DNA of 64,000 bases from Aidingimonas lacisalsi (GTDB taxonomy: Bacteria; Pseudomonadota; Gammaproteobacteria; Pseudomonadales; Halomonadaceae). The DNA is taken from assembly GCF_008079445.1 (NCBI RefSeq), contig NZ_VRYH01000002.1, positions 434,001 to 498,000 on the forward strand. The letters run 5' to 3'. The stretch's first letter is position 1. The number at the start of each line of letters is the position of its first letter. A program made the translations under genes and the position numbers. Shown one piece after another: positions 9,151-17,215 of the stretch. A model generated the notes under the pieces. The model had not been told where the DNA came from and did not search any database. It saw only the letters and a program-made list of their open reading frames with translations.

Positions 9151-10077
9151 CTACAGAGCAAGCAGGAATAGAATCAGCGGCGGCGAGAGTAGCGAAAGAA
9201 GAAACCCGCTGACGACTGCGGTCGGGACACAGGCTACGCCCCCGTGTTGCTGAATGACCGGCAGAGTAAAGTCCATGGACGTGGCGCCGCCATAACCGAT
9301 GGCCAGAGGTGGCATGCGATGGATCAGCCAGGGAATCAGCAGAAAGGCGAGTAACTCTCTTGCCAGATCATTGAAGAAAGCGACGCCGCCCAGCATGGCA
9401 CCCAGCTCGTCACCGATCAGAATGCCCGATAGCGAGTACCAGCCAAAGCCGGCAGCCATGGCCAGCCCTTCATTCCATGACAAGGCCAGTAAGGGCGCCG
9501 CCGCCAGACCGGCAACCAGCGAACTGGCGGCAAGGGTGATGGCGATGGTGAGTCCATGGCGGTTGAGCAGAATCTGTTTCAACGGCATACCGGAGTTACG
9601 GAGCTGACAGCCAATCAATGCCAGCAGGACGTAGAGGACCCATTCTGCCAGGACTTCGGCCACGACATGCCCGCTCTGTAAATCAAACGTGACGAGTAGA
9701 ATACCCACCAGGATACCCAGGAACACTGCACCGACCAGGCTCAAGGAACCGCGCATGGCGGTTAGTTTGCTGGTGGGAGCGCCCGTGACGATAGGCGAAG
9801 CCTCCAACTGCCATGCCAGGCGGCGGGATAGCCACCAGAGCGCTATCAGGTTACTGACAGTCGTCAGCAGGAAGAGCGTCAGGGCCTGCCCTCCCATACG
9901 GGAGAGTTGTGACGACAGGTCCTCCATGCCTGCCAGGCTCACCCCCATCAACCACAAGATCAGATAGATCGATGCGTTCACTGCCCGATTGATGGCTGCC
10001 ATCACGTCTGGATGGCGTACGGGGACGAGGTAACCCAGTATCAACGGCAACAGTACGATCAACAGGCCACTCAGCAT
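9151..10077 (-). CDS. lysO: Lysine exporter LysO (YbjE/DUF340 family)
   Basis: Integral membrane protein of 308 residues, close to the 299 of E. coli LysO, made of about eight to ten hydrophobic helices. The N-terminal part (LPLILGYLVPV, LWLMGVSLAGMEDL) and the GWYSLSGILIGDELGAMLGGVAFFNDLARELLAF segment are characteristic of YbjE. The family exports L-lysine and the toxic analogue thialysine. AGGGAG stands 5 bases before the ATG. It lies downstream of, and divergent to, the DJ-1-like gene. Confidence 0.88.
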   Translation of the reverse strand: MLSGLLIVLLPLILGYLVPVRHPDVMAAINRAVNASIYLILWLMGVSLAGMEDLSSQLSRMGGQALTLFLLTTVSNLIALWWLSRRLAWQLEASPIVTGAPTSKLTAMRGSLSLVGAVFLGILVGILLVTFDLQSGHVVAEVLAEWVLYVLLALIGCQLRNSGMPLKQILLNRHGLTIAITLAASSLVAGLAAAPLLALSWNEGLAMAAGFGWYSLSGILIGDELGAMLGGVAFFNDLARELLAFLLIPWLIHRMPPLAIGYGGATSMDFTLPVIQQHGGVACVPTAVVSGFLLSLLSPPLILFLLAL

Positions 10078-10293
10078 GACGACTCCCTTCGTCCGACGAT
10101 GGTGGTCGCCATTGACGACCAGGAAAGGTGTACTGTAACGAGAGTTTTTGTATCAGCAACAATGAATTTCCCTGATAGGATATCAGTTGGGTTGATGTCA
10201 GGAGCGAAGCATCCATTGCGAGTTGTTCTGGCTCGGCTACGCTTTGCATAGGGTCGCCTGCGCATCGGCGTCGTGATACAAGGAGCACACAGC

Positions 10294-10854
10294 ATGGCTA
10301 AGTTATTGTTGATTGCCGGAGATTTTGTCGAGGATTATGAAATCATGGTGCCGTTCCAAGCCTTGCAGGCCATGGGGCACGAAGTGCATGCCATCTGTCC
10401 CGACAAGCGCGAGGGCGATAGTGTCAAGACGGCCATTCATGATTTCGAAGGTGATCAGACGTATACCGAGAAGCCGGGCCATAACTTCACACTCAATGCG
10501 ACCTTTGCCGAGGTCGATCCGAGCGATTACGACGGTTTGGTGCTCCCCGGCGGGCGCGCTCCGGAATATCTGCGCCTCAACGAGCGAGTGCTGGAATTGG
10601 TGCGCTATTTCATTGACAGCAACAAGCCCGTGGCCGCCATCTGCCACGCGGCTCAGTTACTGGCTGCGGCCGTCTCGTTGGAAGGCCACCGGGTATCGGC
10701 GTATCCCGCCTGCGCCCCGGAAGTCCGGCTGGCGGGGGGCGACTATGCCGAGATTGCCGTCGACAAGGCCGTGACTTCAGGTAAGCTGGTAACTGCCCCG
10801 GCCTGGCCAGCGCATCCCGAGTGGCTCAAGCAGTTCGACGCCTTGCTCGACTGA
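10294..10854 (+). CDS. DJ-1/PfpI family protein
   Basis: Cytoplasmic protein of 186 residues with the class-I glutamine amidotransferase-like fold. The nucleophile elbow is [10 protein letters not shown] with Cys117-His118, and the loop [13 protein letters not shown] is typical of the PfpI/YhbO/YajL group, which act as glyoxalases or protein deglycases and are linked to stress resistance. AGGAG at 10281-10285 fixes the start; an in-frame GTG at 10273 is less likely. It is transcribed alone and is convergent with the GNAT gene 7 bp downstream. Precise substrate unknown. Confidence 0.85.
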   Translation: MAKLLLIAGDFVEDYEIMVPFQALQAMGHEVHAICPDKREGDSVKTAIHDFEGDQTYTEKPGHNFTLNATFAEVDPSDYDGLVLPGGRAPEYLRLNERVLELVRYFIDSNKPVAAICHAAQLLAAAVSLEGHRVSAYPACAPEVRLAGGDYAEIAVDKAVTSGKLVTAPAWPAHPEWLKQFDALLD

Positions 10855-10861
10855 CACCATG

Positions 10862-11365
10862 TCACAGGCGCTTGTACATGACGTGTGCATCGACAAGCCC
10901 AAACCGTGGATGGCGGAAGGCGTCGGGGAGCGTACCCACAATGGGGAACCCCAACTTCTGCCATAACCGGACAGCGCCTTCATTGCTGGCGACGACGAGA
11001 TTGTACTGCATGGCATGGAAACCCAGTTGCCTGGCTTCATCCTGGGAATGCAAACACATGCGAGTGGCAACGCCCATTCCCTGTGCCTGCGGCGAGACGA
11101 TGTAACCGCAGTTGCAGACATGCGCACCACCACCGCCCTGATTAGGCTTGATATAGTACGTACCCAGGGCATCGCCATGTTCGCTTTCAGCAATGAAGGT
11201 GGCACTGGGTGCCTCGAGCCAGAGATGGCGGGCTGTTGACTCCTGGATATCGGGGTCAAGCGCGTAGGTTTCGCCGGCACGAAAGATCGGTTCGATGATC
11301 TGCCACAGTGCTGGCCAATCGGGATCCATGGCTTGTCGAAGTGCAATCGTCTCGGCGTCGCTCAT
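10862..11365 (-). CDS. GNAT-family N-acetyltransferase
   Basis: A 167-residue acetyltransferase with the acetyl-CoA loop SPQAQGMGVATRMC (Q-x-x-G-x-G/A pattern), the beta-4 strand GTYYIKPNQ and the C-terminal NEGAVRLWQKLGF segment, all typical of GNATs that modify small amines or protein N-termini. Its ATG at 11365 overlaps the pncB stop by 4 bp (ATGA), so it belongs to the pncA-pncB transcript; an ATG two codons upstream is possible. The target is unknown, although the location suggests a link to nicotinamide or NAD metabolism. Confidence 0.8.
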   Translation of the reverse strand: MSDAETIALRQAMDPDWPALWQIIEPIFRAGETYALDPDIQESTARHLWLEAPSATFIAESEHGDALGTYYIKPNQGGGGAHVCNCGYIVSPQAQGMGVATRMCLHSQDEARQLGFHAMQYNLVVASNEGAVRLWQKLGFPIVGTLPDAFRHPRFGLVDAHVMYKRL

Positions 11366-12726
11366 GAGCATTCGTCCTGCTGCAACTGTTGTAATGCCTG
11401 ACTGAGTGTCACTGGGTAGCTCGTGTCGCGACCGTCTTCTCCGGCTGTCAGTGAGCGAATCGCTGCGGGGAGACGGGCGACCGAATGGGAGGCATGATCG
11501 CGGGCCTGATCCAACGTGGGGATGAGAGCCGGCTCGACTTCGCCCTTGACGACGGTGCGCACCAGTAAAGGCGTCGCCGCCGTGATCGACTCTTCCCGTC
11601 GAGCGATGATATCGCCGGTGACTTCGCCGTCTGCGTCACAGTGACGATAGACCTGTTTGCGTCCGGGCAGGTTGACTTTCCCCGGTGAATGTTTGACACG
11701 CGGCTTGCCGGCATATTCGACCAGTTTGTAGGAAAGGTCGAGTACGGGCGCGTCGGTCGAGGCACCCATTTCGGTGCCGACACCGAAGATATCGATTGGC
11801 GCTCCCTGTTGGACCAATGTCTGGATCTGGTACTCATCCAGTCCACTGCTGGCGACAATCCGGATGTGCGGATATCCGGCTTCATCCAGCAAGGCGCGTG
11901 ATCGGCGAGCGAGGTCACCGAGGTCTCCGGAATCGAGTCGAATAGCGCCGATCTCGAGGGCGGGACATTCGTTCTTCAGTGCAATGACCTTGCGTACGCC
12001 ATCGAGCGTATCGTGGGTATCCACCAGCAGCGTGGTGCCGGGGTAGAGTTCGGCGAAGCGTTGGAAGGCTTCCCGCTCGTCATCATGGGCCAGTACATAG
12101 CTATGTGCCATGGTCCCCCTCAGCGGCAGATCGTATCGCAGGCCACCCAGCACGTTGCTGGTGCCTGCTATGCCCGCTGTGCGATAGGCGCGTACGCCGC
12201 GGACGGCGGCATCGGTTCCGTGCATGCGTCGCATGCCGAAGTCGACGACCGGGCGTCCCTCTGCAGCCCTCACCAGACGAACGGCCTTGGACGCCAGCAC
12301 CGTTTCGAGTTGCACCTGGTTCATTATCAGGCTTTCCAGCAATTGCGCTTCGGCGATCGATGCTTCGACTTCCATCAGTGGCTCATTGGGAAAGACCGGC
12401 GTGCCTTCCGGCAGTGTCCAGATATCGCCACGAAAGCGGTAATTCGATAGCCAATCAAGGAACGCATCCTGGAACAGTCCCGTACCGGCCAGCCGTTCGA
12501 TCGCCGACGCTGAAAAATGCAATCGGGTTGCCAATTCGGCAGCGTACTGTTGACCGCAGGCGAGCATGAAGCGTCGGCTGGATGGCAGGTTACGGAAATA
12601 CAGACTGAAGACCGAGCGCTCATGCATGCCTTGATGCCAATACGCCTGCAGCATCGTGAGTTCATAGAGGTCGGTCAGCAGCGCCAGGTCGTCATCGGCG
12701 ACGGCAACAGGAGTAAAGGGCGTCAT
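11362..12726 (-). CDS. pncB: Nicotinate phosphoribosyltransferase
   Basis: Converts nicotinate and PRPP to nicotinate mononucleotide in NAD salvage. The 454-residue protein shows the N-terminal LLTDLYELTMLQAYW motif, the catalytic region VDFGMRRMHGTDAA with the conserved His, and the phosphate-binding part IGAIRLDSGDLGDL with downstream FGVGTEMG. The length and LTDLYELTM start fit the group typical of bacteria using the longer enzyme. The ATG at 12726 overlaps the stop of pncA by 4 bp, so the two consecutive enzymes of the salvage route are coupled. Confidence 0.95.
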   Translation of the reverse strand: MTPFTPVAVADDDLALLTDLYELTMLQAYWHQGMHERSVFSLYFRNLPSSRRFMLACGQQYAAELATRLHFSASAIERLAGTGLFQDAFLDWLSNYRFRGDIWTLPEGTPVFPNEPLMEVEASIAEAQLLESLIMNQVQLETVLASKAVRLVRAAEGRPVVDFGMRRMHGTDAAVRGVRAYRTAGIAGTSNVLGGLRYDLPLRGTMAHSYVLAHDDEREAFQRFAELYPGTTLLVDTHDTLDGVRKVIALKNECPALEIGAIRLDSGDLGDLARRSRALLDEAGYPHIRIVASSGLDEYQIQTLVQQGAPIDIFGVGTEMGASTDAPVLDLSYKLVEYAGKPRVKHSPGKVNLPGRKQVYRHCDADGEVTGDIIARREESITAATPLLVRTVVKGEVEPALIPTLDQARDHASHSVARLPAAIRSLTAGEDGRDTSYPVTLSQALQQLQQDECS

Positions 12727-13292
12727 TCCACGACCTCGCAACCAGCGGATGAGAGTTCGGCATGGCAGTGCCGGCGTTGCTGGGGATCGACAGCCTCGCT
12801 CAGACGGGCCAGCAGTCGGGTCGGGAAGCCGGCATTCACGGCATCCTTGGCGGTGGCACGAACACAGACATCGAGTGCCAGGCCGCAGATGACAATGCGC
12901 TTGGCCCCTCGGCCACGCAGGTAAGCGGCGAGTCCGGTGTCGTCGAATGCTGAATACGCATCGCGATCGAACGCCGTCCCTTTGCTCACGCGAATGGTGT
13001 CCTCGGAGAGTGCCAGATCGGGATGGTACGCTGCCCCATAAGTATCCTGTACGCAGTGTACCGGCCAGGGGCCCCCTTGATCGCTGAAACTGACATGGCC
13101 GATGGGATGCCAGTCGCGTGAGGCCACGACCAGTGCGCCGGCCTCGCGGGCGGCCTTGATTTCCGCATTGATACCGGGAACGAGTGCATGTCCTCCGGCG
13201 ACAGCCAGGGCGCCGCCTTCACAGAAGTCGTTCTGCATGTCGACGACCAACAGGACATCGCCTGCACCATAGGTTTCTATCGGTTGAGACAT
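12723..13292 (-). CDS. pncA: Nicotinamidase PncA
   Basis: Hydrolyses nicotinamide to nicotinate and ammonia. Isochorismatase-fold protein of 189 residues with the catalytic triad: Asp in LLVVDMQNDFCEGG, Lys in RVSKGTAFD and Cys in ALDVCVRATAKDA. Metal ligands are seen in SRDWHPIGHVSF. The start at 13292 is supported by a strong AGGAGGTG site; the upstream open frame lacks family similarity. It is the first gene of a pncA-pncB-GNAT operon. Confidence 0.95.
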   Translation of the reverse strand: MSQPIETYGAGDVLLVVDMQNDFCEGGALAVAGGHALVPGINAEIKAAREAGALVVASRDWHPIGHVSFSDQGGPWPVHCVQDTYGAAYHPDLALSEDTIRVSKGTAFDRDAYSAFDDTGLAAYLRGRGAKRIVICGLALDVCVRATAKDAVNAGFPTRLLARLSEAVDPQQRRHCHAELSSAGCEVVE

Positions 13293-13383
13293 GACGCACC
13301 TCCTGCAGACATACCGTAAATGCTCACTTCCCAGAGTATGCCCGAGCAATGTCGCTGTGTAGGGGGGATGGCTATCGATATAC

Positions 13384-14319
13384 TCAATAGCCCGCTTGGG
13401 GGTCCACCGTAGTAACCGATTCCCCGGCTTCCCAGGCTTGCAGTGTCTCGACGACCTGGTCGAGGGCGGCATCCATGGGGGTAGGGCCGGCCATATGTGG
13501 CGTGATTCGGATACGCGGATGCGTCCACAACGGACTCTCGGTGGCTAGGGGTTCATTGGGGAACGCATCCAACAGGGCCCCCCGCAGCCGACCTTCCCGT
13601 TCACCGGGGCCAAGCGCGTCCAGTAGTGCCGATTCATCGATCAGTGTACCGCGGCCGGGATTGATCAGTGAGGCTCCATCCGGCAATGCTTGTAGCGTAT
13701 CGGTGTTGATGATGTGTCGGGTGGCAGGTGTATCGGGCAGTAACAACACCAGTGTGCGCACTTGGTGCAGCAGGTCCCAGAGCCCCGCCTCGCCGTGATG
13801 ACAGGTGACGTTCTCGAGTGACTTTGGGGAACGGCTCCAACCATGCACGGGATAGCCATCAGCGGCCAGGGATTGGGCGACATGCTGACCGATCGCACCG
13901 AGCCCCAGAATACCGACGGGCCACTCGGTTTTATCGACCACCGTGATTTCGCGCCATTCGGTGGCAGCTTCCTGTCGCAAGTAGCGATCGAAATCGCGCT
14001 GATAATGGAGCACGCCATAACGAGTATAGTCGGCGATCAATTCTCCCATGCCGGCATCGCGTAACTTGACGATCGGGACATCTTTCGGCAGGCCGGGATT
14101 ATTCAACAACGCATCGACTCCGGCGCCCAGGTTGACGATGCCCTTGAGATGTTCCTGCTCTTGTAGCAGTTCGGCGCTGGGTTTCCATACGGCAAGGTAG
14201 TCGGCTCCCCGGCGTTCGGCAGCCGGCGCTTCGCTGGTCACGACCTCGACCTCGGGCAGGCGTCGGGCGAGCGCATCCCGCCATTGGGCGACGTCGTCGA
14301 TGTGTATCAGGATTTTCAT
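13384..14319 (-). CDS. ghrA: Glyoxylate/hydroxypyruvate reductase A
   Basis: NAD(P)H-dependent 2-hydroxyacid dehydrogenase of 311 residues (E. coli GhrA has 312). Visible are the nucleotide-binding GILGLGAIGQHVAQSL, the substrate Arg in LINPGRGTLIDESALLDAL, and the catalytic His in RITPHMAGPTPM. Members reduce glyoxylate and hydroxypyruvate. GAGGAAG precedes the ATG. It lies 42 bp downstream of the MocR-type regulator in the same orientation and might be cotranscribed with it, though no functional link to ectoine breakdown is obvious. Confidence 0.92.
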   Translation of the reverse strand: MKILIHIDDVAQWRDALARRLPEVEVVTSEAPAAERRGADYLAVWKPSAELLQEQEHLKGIVNLGAGVDALLNNPGLPKDVPIVKLRDAGMGELIADYTRYGVLHYQRDFDRYLRQEAATEWREITVVDKTEWPVGILGLGAIGQHVAQSLAADGYPVHGWSRSPKSLENVTCHHGEAGLWDLLHQVRTLVLLLPDTPATRHIINTDTLQALPDGASLINPGRGTLIDESALLDALGPGEREGRLRGALLDAFPNEPLATESPLWTHPRIRITPHMAGPTPMDAALDQVVETLQAWEAGESVTTVDPQAGY

Positions 14320-14361
14320 GTTGCTGACTTCCTCGTCGTCTGCGGGATGCACGAATGTCTC

Positions 14362-15768
14362 TCAATAAACGATTTGCATCATCGGCGGTGGCGCTTCGTC
14401 AAGCAAGCTGGTCAAACGCTCCAGCCCGGTTTCCAGGCGATGGATGTCCTGCTCGGCACCGAGACTCAGGCGGATGCGCCGTGGTGCCGGAGAGTGCTCG
14501 ACCATGAAGGGAGCGGCCGTCGTGATCGAGAGGCCCTCTTGTTCGGCTTGTTGCTGCAACTCCTCGGCTCGCCATGCCGGTGGCAACGACAACCATACAT
14601 GCAGACTGCTGGGGCGAGCCATCAGTGGATGGTGTCCCAGCAATCGGGTCGCTAGTGTCTGGCGCTCTTCAAGCAGTTCGCGCTGCTGGGAAGACAGTTC
14701 TTCGATCGTGCCATCGGCCAGCCATAGGTCCGCAATCTCGAAAACCAACGGGGTAGCCATCCAACTGGTGGCGCGCAGCCGCGGTAACGTGTGGTGCAGT
14801 TGGCCACGGGGCACGGTGAGATAACCGGCACGCAGACCCGGCAGGGTCGACTTGGTCAGGCTGGTGATATGGAAACTCTGTCGCGTCAGTCGCGATGTCA
14901 GCGGGGTCAGACCGGGCGGTTCGAGCAGCGCATGCACATCGTCCTCGATCAGCCAGGTGCCGTGTCGGGCCAGCACGTCGGCCACGGCATCGCGACGCGC
15001 TTCGCTCATGGTCGCGCCCGTCGGGTTGAGCTGCGTCGGGGTGAGGCAGATGGCACGCGGACGAAAGCGTCGGCAGGCGGCATCCAGGGCGTCGGGAACC
15101 ACTCCCTCGTCATCGATCGTGACGCCGCGGAGCTGAAAGCCAAGCGTGCGTGACAGGGCGATGAGGCCGTGATCGGTGAGAGCTTCGGTCAACACCGTGT
15201 CGCCATGCTGCACGACGGTCGCGATGGCCAGCATCAAGCCATGAGCCGCGCCATTGCAAAGTACCCGATCGTCGGCGTCGCCGGGTACCTTGAAGCGCGT
15301 TTCGAGCCATTCGCTGGCCCGTTCACGCTGATGCAACAGACCGGCGATGGGCCGACAGGCGGCGATGGCTTCCGGGCTGGCCTGTTCGGCAAGTTGCGCC
15401 AATGCCTCCCGAAAGCGCATGTGGTGAAGTGGCGGACAGACAGGATGGGCAATCGACATGTCGATGAGCGGGCTTTCCCAGCGTGGTTCCTGACCACGGA
15501 GGTACTCCGACTCACGCCTGTCATCGAGCGCATTGATCCAGGTGCCACTGCCCACGCGTGCCTGCACCAACCCCATCTTTTCGGCCTGTGCATAGGCGCG
15601 TGAGATGGTTTGCACACTGACTCCCAGGCTGTCGGCGAGTTGGCGATGTGTCGGAAGTCGCGTGCCTGGCGCCAAGTCGCCTTGTCGAATGGCTTCGGAC
15701 AAGGCCCGAGCAATGGACAGGTACTTGGGGCCGGCCTCTGAAAGGTAGGGAGTCAGATCGATTGTCAT
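14362..15768 (-). CDS. enuR: MocR/GabR-type regulator (GntR domain plus aminotransferase domain), probable EnuR
   Basis: Transcription factor of 468 residues: winged-helix GntR domain (about 10-78; TRLPTHRQLADSLGVSVQTISRAYAQAEKMGLV) and a type-I aminotransferase-like effector domain. The PLP lysine is Lys306 in SLTKSTLPGLRAGY, near the position of Lys302 described for EnuR of Ruegeria pomeroyi, and Asp in WLIEDDVHALL would contact the cofactor nitrogen. EnuR responds to the ectoine intermediates N-alpha-acetyl-DABA and DABA bound as PLP aldimines. Here the gene is divergent from doeABX, and GACATT repeats lie between them. Identity as EnuR is inferred from the domain structure, the Lys position and location. 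Confidence 0.75.
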   Translation of the reverse strand: MTIDLTPYLSEAGPKYLSIARALSEAIRQGDLAPGTRLPTHRQLADSLGVSVQTISRAYAQAEKMGLVQARVGSGTWINALDDRRESEYLRGQEPRWESPLIDMSIAHPVCPPLHHMRFREALAQLAEQASPEAIAACRPIAGLLHQRERASEWLETRFKVPGDADDRVLCNGAAHGLMLAIATVVQHGDTVLTEALTDHGLIALSRTLGFQLRGVTIDDEGVVPDALDAACRRFRPRAICLTPTQLNPTGATMSEARRDAVADVLARHGTWLIEDDVHALLEPPGLTPLTSRLTRQSFHITSLTKSTLPGLRAGYLTVPRGQLHHTLPRLRATSWMATPLVFEIADLWLADGTIEELSSQQRELLEERQTLATRLLGHHPLMARPSSLHVWLSLPPAWRAEELQQQAEQEGLSITTAAPFMVEHSPAPRRIRLSLGAEQDIHRLETGLERLTSLLDEAPPPMMQIVY

Positions 15769-15809
15769 GATTCAATAAAGCCTTTGACGGCTGGCTTGGC
15801 GTCAATGCT

Positions 15810-15838
15810 AGTATCAGTATTAAGACATTGACTGGCAA
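15810..15838 (-). promoter_or_regulatory. Predicted promoter of the MocR-type regulator
   Basis: On the minus strand, TTGCCA (15833-15838) and GATACT (15810-15815) are 17 bp apart, a 5/6 and 4/6 match to sigma-70 elements, 42 bp upstream of the regulator ATG. It lies back to back with the predicted doeA promoter. Confidence 0.45.
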
Positions 15839-15873
15839 TTGTCATGATGACATTTATAGTAAATCATGACATT
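15824..15873. promoter_or_regulatory. Candidate operator for the MocR/EnuR-type regulator
   Basis: Three GACATT copies begin at 15824, 15849 and 15868. The last two are part of longer direct repeats ATGACATTTAT and ATGACATTCAT, 19 bp apart. The middle copy also lies in a perfect 13-bp palindrome, TGTCATGATGACA (15840-15852). MocR regulators commonly bind spaced direct repeats, and this cluster covers both predicted divergent promoters. Binding is inferred. Confidence 0.5.
15832..15860 (+). promoter_or_regulatory. doeA: Predicted doeA promoter
   Basis: CTGGCA (15832-15837) and TATAGT (15855-15860) are separated by 17 bp. The -10 matches 5/6. The spacer holds the 13-bp palindrome. Transcription would begin near 15867, giving a leader of about 120 bases that contains two hairpins. 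Confidence 0.45.
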
Positions 15874-15896
15874 CATAACGCCACGTTTTCAAACCG

Positions 15897-15912
15897 TCAC
15901 CCCGAGGGGTGA
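15897..15912 (+). other. Leader hairpin 1 of doeA
   Basis: TCACCCC (15897-15903) and GGGGTGA (15906-15912) are perfectly complementary, forming a tight hairpin with a short GA-containing loop. It precedes a larger terminator-like hairpin by 15 bases. Confidence 0.45.
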
Positions 15913-15927
15913 ATAGGACAGGCGGCT

Positions 15928-15960
15928 CGGCCCACTCCCTCATCGGTGTGGGCCGGTTTT
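15928..15960 (+). terminator. Terminator-like hairpin in the doeA leader
   Basis: CGGCCCAC (15928-15935), a 12-base loop, GTGGGCCG (15948-15955) and then GTTTT. It lies between the predicted promoter and the doeA ATG (15988), where a terminator would act as an attenuator. The U-run is short (four), so it could instead be a roadblock or mRNA-stability structure. Confidence 0.45.
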
Positions 15961-15987
15961 GATGATCATCGTGACGGCGAGTGGCTC

Positions 15988-17187
15988 ATGTTCCAGGTAA
16001 CCCTGCCCTTCACTCGTGATGAGTATGCTCGGCGCCTTTGGAAGGTGCGTGCGGAAATGGCCAATCAGGGCGTCGATGTGCTGGTCATTTGCGATCCATC
16101 CAATATGGCCTGGTTGACCGGCTATGATGGCTGGTCGTTCTATGTTCACCAGTGCGTGCTGGTTGGCCTGGAGGGCGAACCCGTATGGTACGGCCGTCGC
16201 CAGGACAGTAATGGCGCGCTGCGTACCTGTTGGATGGATCCTGACAACATCACCTATTATCCGGATTACTATGTACAGAATCCGGACATGCATCCCATGG
16301 AATATCTCGCCCAGACGATCATGCCTGATCGTGGCTGGCATCGGGGTGTCGTGGGCATGGAAATGGACAACTACTATTTCTCGGCCAAGGCTTACCTGAG
16401 CCTGGTGAAGGAATTGCCTCACGCCCGTTTTCAGGATGTCAATTCGCTGGTCAATTGGTGCCGTGCGATCAAGTCGCCTCAGGAAATCAGTTACATGCGC
16501 ACGGCCGCACGTATCGTCGAGGGAATGCACGAGCGGATACTCGAGATGATCGAACCGGGGTTGGCCAAGAGCAAGCTGGTTTCCGAGATCTATCGTGTCG
16601 GTATCGAGGGGTGGACGGCGCCGGATGGAACCGTCTATGGCGGTGACTATCCGGCCATCGTGCCTCTGTTGCCGACCGGTAGTGATGCGGCGGCACCTCA
16701 CCTGACCTGGGATGATACCCCTTTTCGTGAGGGAGAGGGGACCTTTTTCGAGATTGCGGGCTGCTACAAACGCTATCATGCGCCACTGTCGCGAACCGTT
16801 TTCCTCGGCAAGCCGCCGCGCGATTTCGTGCGCGGGGAATCGGCATTGCTTGAAGGGATCGACAACGGGCTCGCCGTAGCCAAGCCGGGTAACCGCTGTG
16901 CCGATATCGCCATGGCACTCGGAGCCGCCATGGACAAGTACGGCTTTGACCGGGGCGGTGCCCGTTGCGGTTATCCCATTGGTATCAGCTATCCACCGGA
17001 TTGGGGCGAAAGGACCATGAGCCTGCGCCCCTCGGATGAAACCATTCTCGAGCCTGGCATGACCTTTCATTTCATGCCGGGGATGTGGATGGATGATTGG
17101 GGCCTGGAGATAACCGAAAGCATTCTGATCACTGACACCGGCGCCGAGACGCTGGCCGATTTTCCACGCCAGTTGTTCGTGAAGTGA
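15988..17187 (+). CDS. doeA: Ectoine hydrolase DoeA (M24 peptidase fold)
   Basis: Opens the ectoine ring to N-alpha-acetyl-L-2,4-diaminobutyrate, the first step of ectoine breakdown in the cytoplasm. The 399-residue protein has the creatinase/prolidase-like N-domain (about 1-155) and a pita-bread C-domain with GEGTFFEIAGCYKRYHAPLSRT and the closing GLEITESILIT. Start at MFQVTLPF gives the family length; upstream codons 15946-15987 overlap the leader hairpin. No strong ribosome site precedes it, only GGCGAG, which with the hairpins hints at post-transcriptional control. It is followed by doeB after 28 bp and is divergent from the EnuR-like regulator. Confidence 0.93.
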   Translation: MFQVTLPFTRDEYARRLWKVRAEMANQGVDVLVICDPSNMAWLTGYDGWSFYVHQCVLVGLEGEPVWYGRRQDSNGALRTCWMDPDNITYYPDYYVQNPDMHPMEYLAQTIMPDRGWHRGVVGMEMDNYYFSAKAYLSLVKELPHARFQDVNSLVNWCRAIKSPQEISYMRTAARIVEGMHERILEMIEPGLAKSKLVSEIYRVGIEGWTAPDGTVYGGDYPAIVPLLPTGSDAAAPHLTWDDTPFREGEGTFFEIAGCYKRYHAPLSRTVFLGKPPRDFVRGESALLEGIDNGLAVAKPGNRCADIAMALGAAMDKYGFDRGGARCGYPIGISYPPDWGERTMSLRPSDETILEPGMTFHFMPGMWMDDWGLEITESILITDTGAETLADFPRQLFVK

Positions 17188-17215
17188 GCCACGTACCCAG
17201 ACAAGGAATTCTCGT

